From contig NZ_CP108053.1 of assembly GCF_036173105.1 (NCBI RefSeq), forward strand, positions 7,316,001-7,380,000: a DNA stretch of 64,000 nt. Reading direction: 5' to 3'. Position 1 is the stretch's first letter. Every line of letters begins with the position of its first letter. This document shows positions 61,173-64,000 of the stretch, piece by piece. This DNA comes from Streptomyces sp. NBC_00287 (GTDB lineage Bacteria > Actinomycetota > Actinomycetes > Streptomycetales > Streptomycetaceae). The notes under the pieces were generated by a model. It searched no databases, had not been told where the DNA came from, and saw only the letters and a list, made by a program, of their open reading frames with translations. The translations under genes and the position numbers were made by a program.

Positions 61173-61778
61173 TCAGGCGCTGCGCGGGAAGACCCGGAAC
61201 GGTGTGTCACCGGTCCACTGGAACTCGCCCTCGGGCAGACAGTTCAGCTCGGGGTCGGTGCCGAGGCCGTCGCAGTGTTCCCCGCTCAGCCTGACGAAGA
61301 CGACGACGGTGTGCTCGCCCACGCTGAGCGGGCGGAACGGAGGCGACACCGGGACGGAGAACGGCCGCCCGTTCTCGCCGACGAAGCCGGTCTGGAGGAT
61401 TTCCGGGCCGTAAGTGAAGGTGCGTTCCTGGGCGGTGCCGCGGTCGATCACATAGCGGGCACCCCGGAATTTGGCGTTGAAGTCGTCGATCGGATCCGCC
61501 TCGGGGGCGTTGTAACCGTCCGGGTACACGGCGCTCTCGGCGTCAGGGGCCGTCTCCCAGCCCGGACCGGGACGCACCCACCGTTCGCCCGCGAACGCCT
61601 CCCGGCAGGGCGGCGGACCGATGATCCGCTCGGTGACTCCATGTGCTTCGTTGAGGTTCACCCCCTCGAAGATGCAGTTGTGATCGGGCGGCGGAACCGC
61701 CTGGGCCGCTGTGGCACCGGCCAGCGTGGCCGCCAGTACGACGGACACCACGGCGGCGCGGAACGGGGCTGGTCTCAA
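61173..61778 (-). CDS. Secreted protein of unknown function (about 200 aa)
   Basis: A Sec signal (FRAAVVSVVLAATLAGATAA) and a mature domain with four cysteines (NCIFEG, PPCREAF, EHCDGLG, LNCLPEG), probably two disulfides. I chose TTG 61778 because GGAAGG lies 8 bases upstream; GTG 61787 is the alternative but its ribosome site is too close. The mature protein is Pro-rich, with VGEHTVVVFVRLSGEHC as a beta strand core. Function unknown. Confidence 0.7.
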   Translation of the reverse strand: MRPAPFRAAVVSVVLAATLAGATAAQAVPPPDHNCIFEGVNLNEAHGVTERIIGPPPCREAFAGERWVRPGPGWETAPDAESAVYPDGYNAPEADPIDDFNAKFRGARYVIDRGTAQERTFTYGPEILQTGFVGENGRPFSVPVSPPFRPLSVGEHTVVVFVRLSGEHCDGLGTDPELNCLPEGEFQWTGDTPFRVFPRSA

Positions 61779-61910
61779 GGGACCCACCTTCCGTGCAGGA
61801 GTCGGACAGTGGTCCCAGCCGACCACGTGATCCGCCTGCCCTGCGCTCGTAGATGACCGTTCGAGTGAGGCGGTCCCCCATCCGGCGGCGCTTTGTCTCG
61901 CCGGACCCGT

Positions 61911-61938
61911 TGACCTCCCCGTAACACACCCTTACCTT
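61911..61938 (+). promoter_or_regulatory. Sigma-70-like promoter for the GH43 pair
   Basis: TTGACC (61911-61916), a 16-base spacer, and TACCTT (61933-61938). The start of transcription would be near 61945, 80 bases before the GH43 ATG and just upstream of a palindrome. Confidence 0.55.
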
Positions 61939-61960
61939 TTCGGCGTTCGTGATTACAGAT

Positions 61961-61982
61961 GCCGTTCGCAATATCGAACGGC
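61961..61982. promoter_or_regulatory. 22-bp operator-like palindrome before the GH43 pair
   Basis: GCCGTTCG-CAATAT-CGAACGGC: two perfect 8-bp arms with a 6-base spacer, just downstream of a good promoter. The core GTTCGN6CGAAC is the form of IclR-type operators, and differs from the LacI-type sites elsewhere in the window. A repressor bound here would block transcription. Confidence 0.6.
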
Positions 61983-62025
61983 CCGAGTGTCCCGAGGTCA
62001 CCCCCACCCCCGAGAGGCAGTCCGT

Positions 62026-63105
62026 ATGAGCCGCGAAGACGACGACCTGCCCCAGATCCCCAGTCGCCGACTGATGCTGAAGGGCGCCCTGGCCGCGGGC
62101 GCCCTCACCGCGACCCCCACCGTGGCCGGCGCCGCCCCGAGCCCGAAGAAGGCAGTCCCGTACGTGAATCCGCTTGTCCCGCACCGCGCCGACCCGCACA
62201 TCCACCGCCACGCGGACGGCACCTACTACTTCACCGCCACCGCGCCGGAGTACGACCGCATCATCCTGCGCCGCTCACGCACCCTGGGCGGCCTCACCAC
62301 CGCCGCCGAGTCCGTCATCTGGCGCAAGCACACCACCGGCAACATGGGCGCCCACATCTGGGCGCCGGAGATCCACCGCATCGGCGGCAAGTGGTACATC
62401 TACTTCGCCGCGGCGCCCGCCGAGGATGTGTGGGCCATCCGCATCTGGGTGCTGGAGAACTCCAACGCCGATCCCTTCAAGGGCACTTGGGTGGAGCGTG
62501 GTCAGCTGAAGACGCAGTGGGAGACCTTCTCCCTGGACGCCACCACCTTCACCCACCGCGGCACCCGCTATCTCTCCTGGGCCCAGCACGAGCCCGGCAT
62601 GGCCAACAACACCGCCCTGTGGCTGTCGAAGATGGCCAACCCCTGGACCCTGACGGGCCCTCAAATCCGGTTGTCCACCCCCGAGTACGACTGGGAGTGC
62701 ATCGGCTACAAAGTCAACGAGGGCCCCTCGGTCATCGCCCGCAACGGCCGGCTGTTCATGACGTACTCGGCCAGCGCCACCGACGCCAACTACTGCATGG
62801 GCCTGCTGACCATCGACGCGGACGCCGACCTGATGAACCCCGCGAACTGGGCCAAGTCCCCGGCCCCGGTGTTCACCAGCAACGACACGACCAAGCAGTA
62901 CGGACCCGGCCACAACAGCTTCACCGTCGCCGAGGACGGCCGTACCGATGTCCTCGTCTACCACGCCCGCCAGTACAAGGAGATCGTCGGCGACCCGCTG
63001 AACGACCCCAACCGGCACACCCGCGTCCAGACCCTCGGCTGGAACCCCGACGGCACCCCGGACTTCGGTATACCCGTGGCCGACACAGCCAAGGAGAGTG
63101 CGTGA
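62026..63105 (+). CDS. Secreted GH43-family glycoside hydrolase
   Basis: A 359-aa five-bladed beta-propeller enzyme. The signal (SRRLMLKGALAAGALTATPT) has a twin-arginine. Catalytic residues expected: D56 in HRADPHIHRHADGTYYF, an Asp in TFSLDATTFTH, and the acid Glu in VNEGPSVIARNG. Likely an arabinanase or arabinofuranosidase. GAGAGG precedes the ATG. The next gene is 1 base further on, so they form an operon. Confidence 0.88.
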   Translation: MSREDDDLPQIPSRRLMLKGALAAGALTATPTVAGAAPSPKKAVPYVNPLVPHRADPHIHRHADGTYYFTATAPEYDRIILRRSRTLGGLTTAAESVIWRKHTTGNMGAHIWAPEIHRIGGKWYIYFAAAPAEDVWAIRIWVLENSNADPFKGTWVERGQLKTQWETFSLDATTFTHRGTRYLSWAQHEPGMANNTALWLSKMANPWTLTGPQIRLSTPEYDWECIGYKVNEGPSVIARNGRLFMTYSASATDANYCMGLLTIDADADLMNPANWAKSPAPVFTSNDTTKQYGPGHNSFTVAEDGRTDVLVYHARQYKEIVGDPLNDPNRHTRVQTLGWNPDGTPDFGIPVADTAKESA

Positions 63106-63106
63106 G

Positions 63107-64000
63107 ATGAGACGTGCGTACGCGGTCCTGCTCGCCCTCTGTCTGGCGCTCGCGGGAGCCCTGGTCACCGCCGGGCCCGCCCAGGCCGCACCCCAGACGA
63201 TCACCAACGGCACCCAGTTCACCGACACTTCGGGGAATCCGGTGCACGCCCACGGCGGCGGAGTCATCAAGGTCGGCGCGTACTACTACTGGTTCGGCGA
63301 GAACCGCAACGCCGACAACACCTTCCGGTATGTCTCCGCCTACCGTTCCACGGACCTGAAGAACTGGGAGTTCCGCAACCACGTCCTGACCGAGGCCACC
63401 GACCCCGAGCTGGCCACCGCCAACATCGAGCGGCCCAAGGTCATGTACAACGCGGCCACCGGCAAGTTCGTGATGTGGATGCACAAGGAGAACGGCGTCG
63501 ACTACAGCGAGGCGCGCGCCGCGGTCGCCGTCTCCGACACCGTGGACGGCGACTACACCTGGCAGGGCAGCTTCCGCCCGCTCGGCCAGCACATGTCCCG
63601 GGACATCACGGTCTTCGTCGACACCGACGGCACCGGCTACATGGTCTCGGCCGCCCGGGAGAACTACGACCTGCACATCTACCGCCTGACCAGCGACTAC
63701 ACCGGTATCGCCGCCCTGGTCGCCGACCCCTGGCACGGCGGCCACCGCGAGGCACCGGCGCTGTTCAAACGTAACGGCGTCTACTTCATGCTCACTTCGG
63801 GCGCGACGGGCTGGAGCCCCAACCAGCAGCAGTACGCGACCGCCACCTCCCTGTCCGGCCCCTGGACCGCCATGACGAACATCGGCGACTCCACGGCGTA
63901 CGGCTCGCAGACCGCGTACGTCCTTCCCGTGCAGGGGACTTCGGCCACCTCCTATCTCTACCTCGGCGACCGCTGGGGCAACTCCTTCGGCGGGACCGTC
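63107..64000 (+). CDS. Partial secreted GH43-like glycoside hydrolase (right edge)
   Basis: The ATG at 63107 is 1 base after the stop of the preceding GH43 gene, and 298 codons are open up to the window edge, so the gene is incomplete. The Sec signal is YAVLLALCLALAGALVTAGP. The enzyme part has VHAHGGGVIKVGAYYYWFGE, ANIERPKVMYNAATGKFVMW and DITVFVDTDGTGYMV, typical of GH43 subfamily exo-galactanase or related propellers. Possible debranching of arabinogalactan (inference). Confidence 0.85.
   Translation, partial: MRRAYAVLLALCLALAGALVTAGPAQAAPQTITNGTQFTDTSGNPVHAHGGGVIKVGAYYYWFGENRNADNTFRYVSAYRSTDLKNWEFRNHVLTEATDPELATANIERPKVMYNAATGKFVMWMHKENGVDYSEARAAVAVSDTVDGDYTWQGSFRPLGQHMSRDITVFVDTDGTGYMVSAARENYDLHIYRLTSDYTGIAALVADPWHGGHREAPALFKRNGVYFMLTSGATGWSPNQQQYATATSLSGPWTAMTNIGDSTAYGSQTAYVLPVQGTSATSYLYLGDRWGNSFGGTV

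Overview
The window is high-GC actinobacterial chromosome, almost certainly Streptomyces or a close relative. The evidence is strong G/C at third codon positions, GTG starts, AGGAGG-type ribosome sites, Tat and lipoprotein signals, many LacI regulators with sugar ABC importers, and the actinomycete cysteine leader peptide. No rRNA, tRNA, insertion sequence, prophage or CRISPR array was seen.

Layout. (1) Bases 1-11650 hold a conflict or stress-signalling island. Eight minus-strand genes (11648 down to 1122) overlap or nearly touch: a 701-aa beta-sandwich protein, a DO-GTPase-like protein, a GAP1-like protein, a second membrane/zinc-ribbon DO-GTPase-like protein, a 39-aa membrane peptide, a TerY-type vWA protein, a PP2C phosphatase and a kinase with a zinc ribbon. 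Two plus-strand genes point at the end of this operon and share an unusual NYHxNxVNGP motif. (2) Bases 11741-21026 hold a sulfur assimilation operon: leader peptide, sulfite reductase, CysX-like protein, CysH, CysC, CysD, CysN, a sulfonate-type ABC importer and a siroheme chelatase. (3) Bases 21152-33961 hold mixed housekeeping and accessory genes: a GNAT enzyme, secreted proteins, a GAF regulator, an AidB-like dehydrogenase, a BrkB membrane protein, two AraC regulators, VOC proteins and a ThuA protein. (4) Bases 33971-64000 are devoted to plant polysaccharide use. There are two sugar ABC importers, three LacI regulators, a GH28-like enzyme, two alginate-lyase-family proteins, a carboxylesterase, a GH127 beta-L-arabinofuranosidase, two GH43 genes (the last runs off the right edge) and a decayed GH43 remnant carrying a 72-bp tandem repeat.

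How the parts work together. In the sulfur operon, the importer and CysDNC/CysH supply sulfite, sulfite reductase makes sulfide, and the chelatase supplies siroheme; the leader peptide probably senses cysteine. In the polysaccharide region, secreted Tat or Sec enzymes would cut uronate- and arabinose-rich polymers outside the cell. The two importers take up oligosaccharides and cytoplasmic GH127 trims them. LacI-type palindromes of two related kinds (AACCGGTT and AGTAAGCGSTT) lie before the importers, GH127 and two of the LacI genes, suggesting one cross-wired regulon. The strongest candidate for an unusual system is the first island, where a GAP1/DO-GTPase module and a TerY-phosphorylation triad form one translationally coupled operon beside two motif-sharing proteins.
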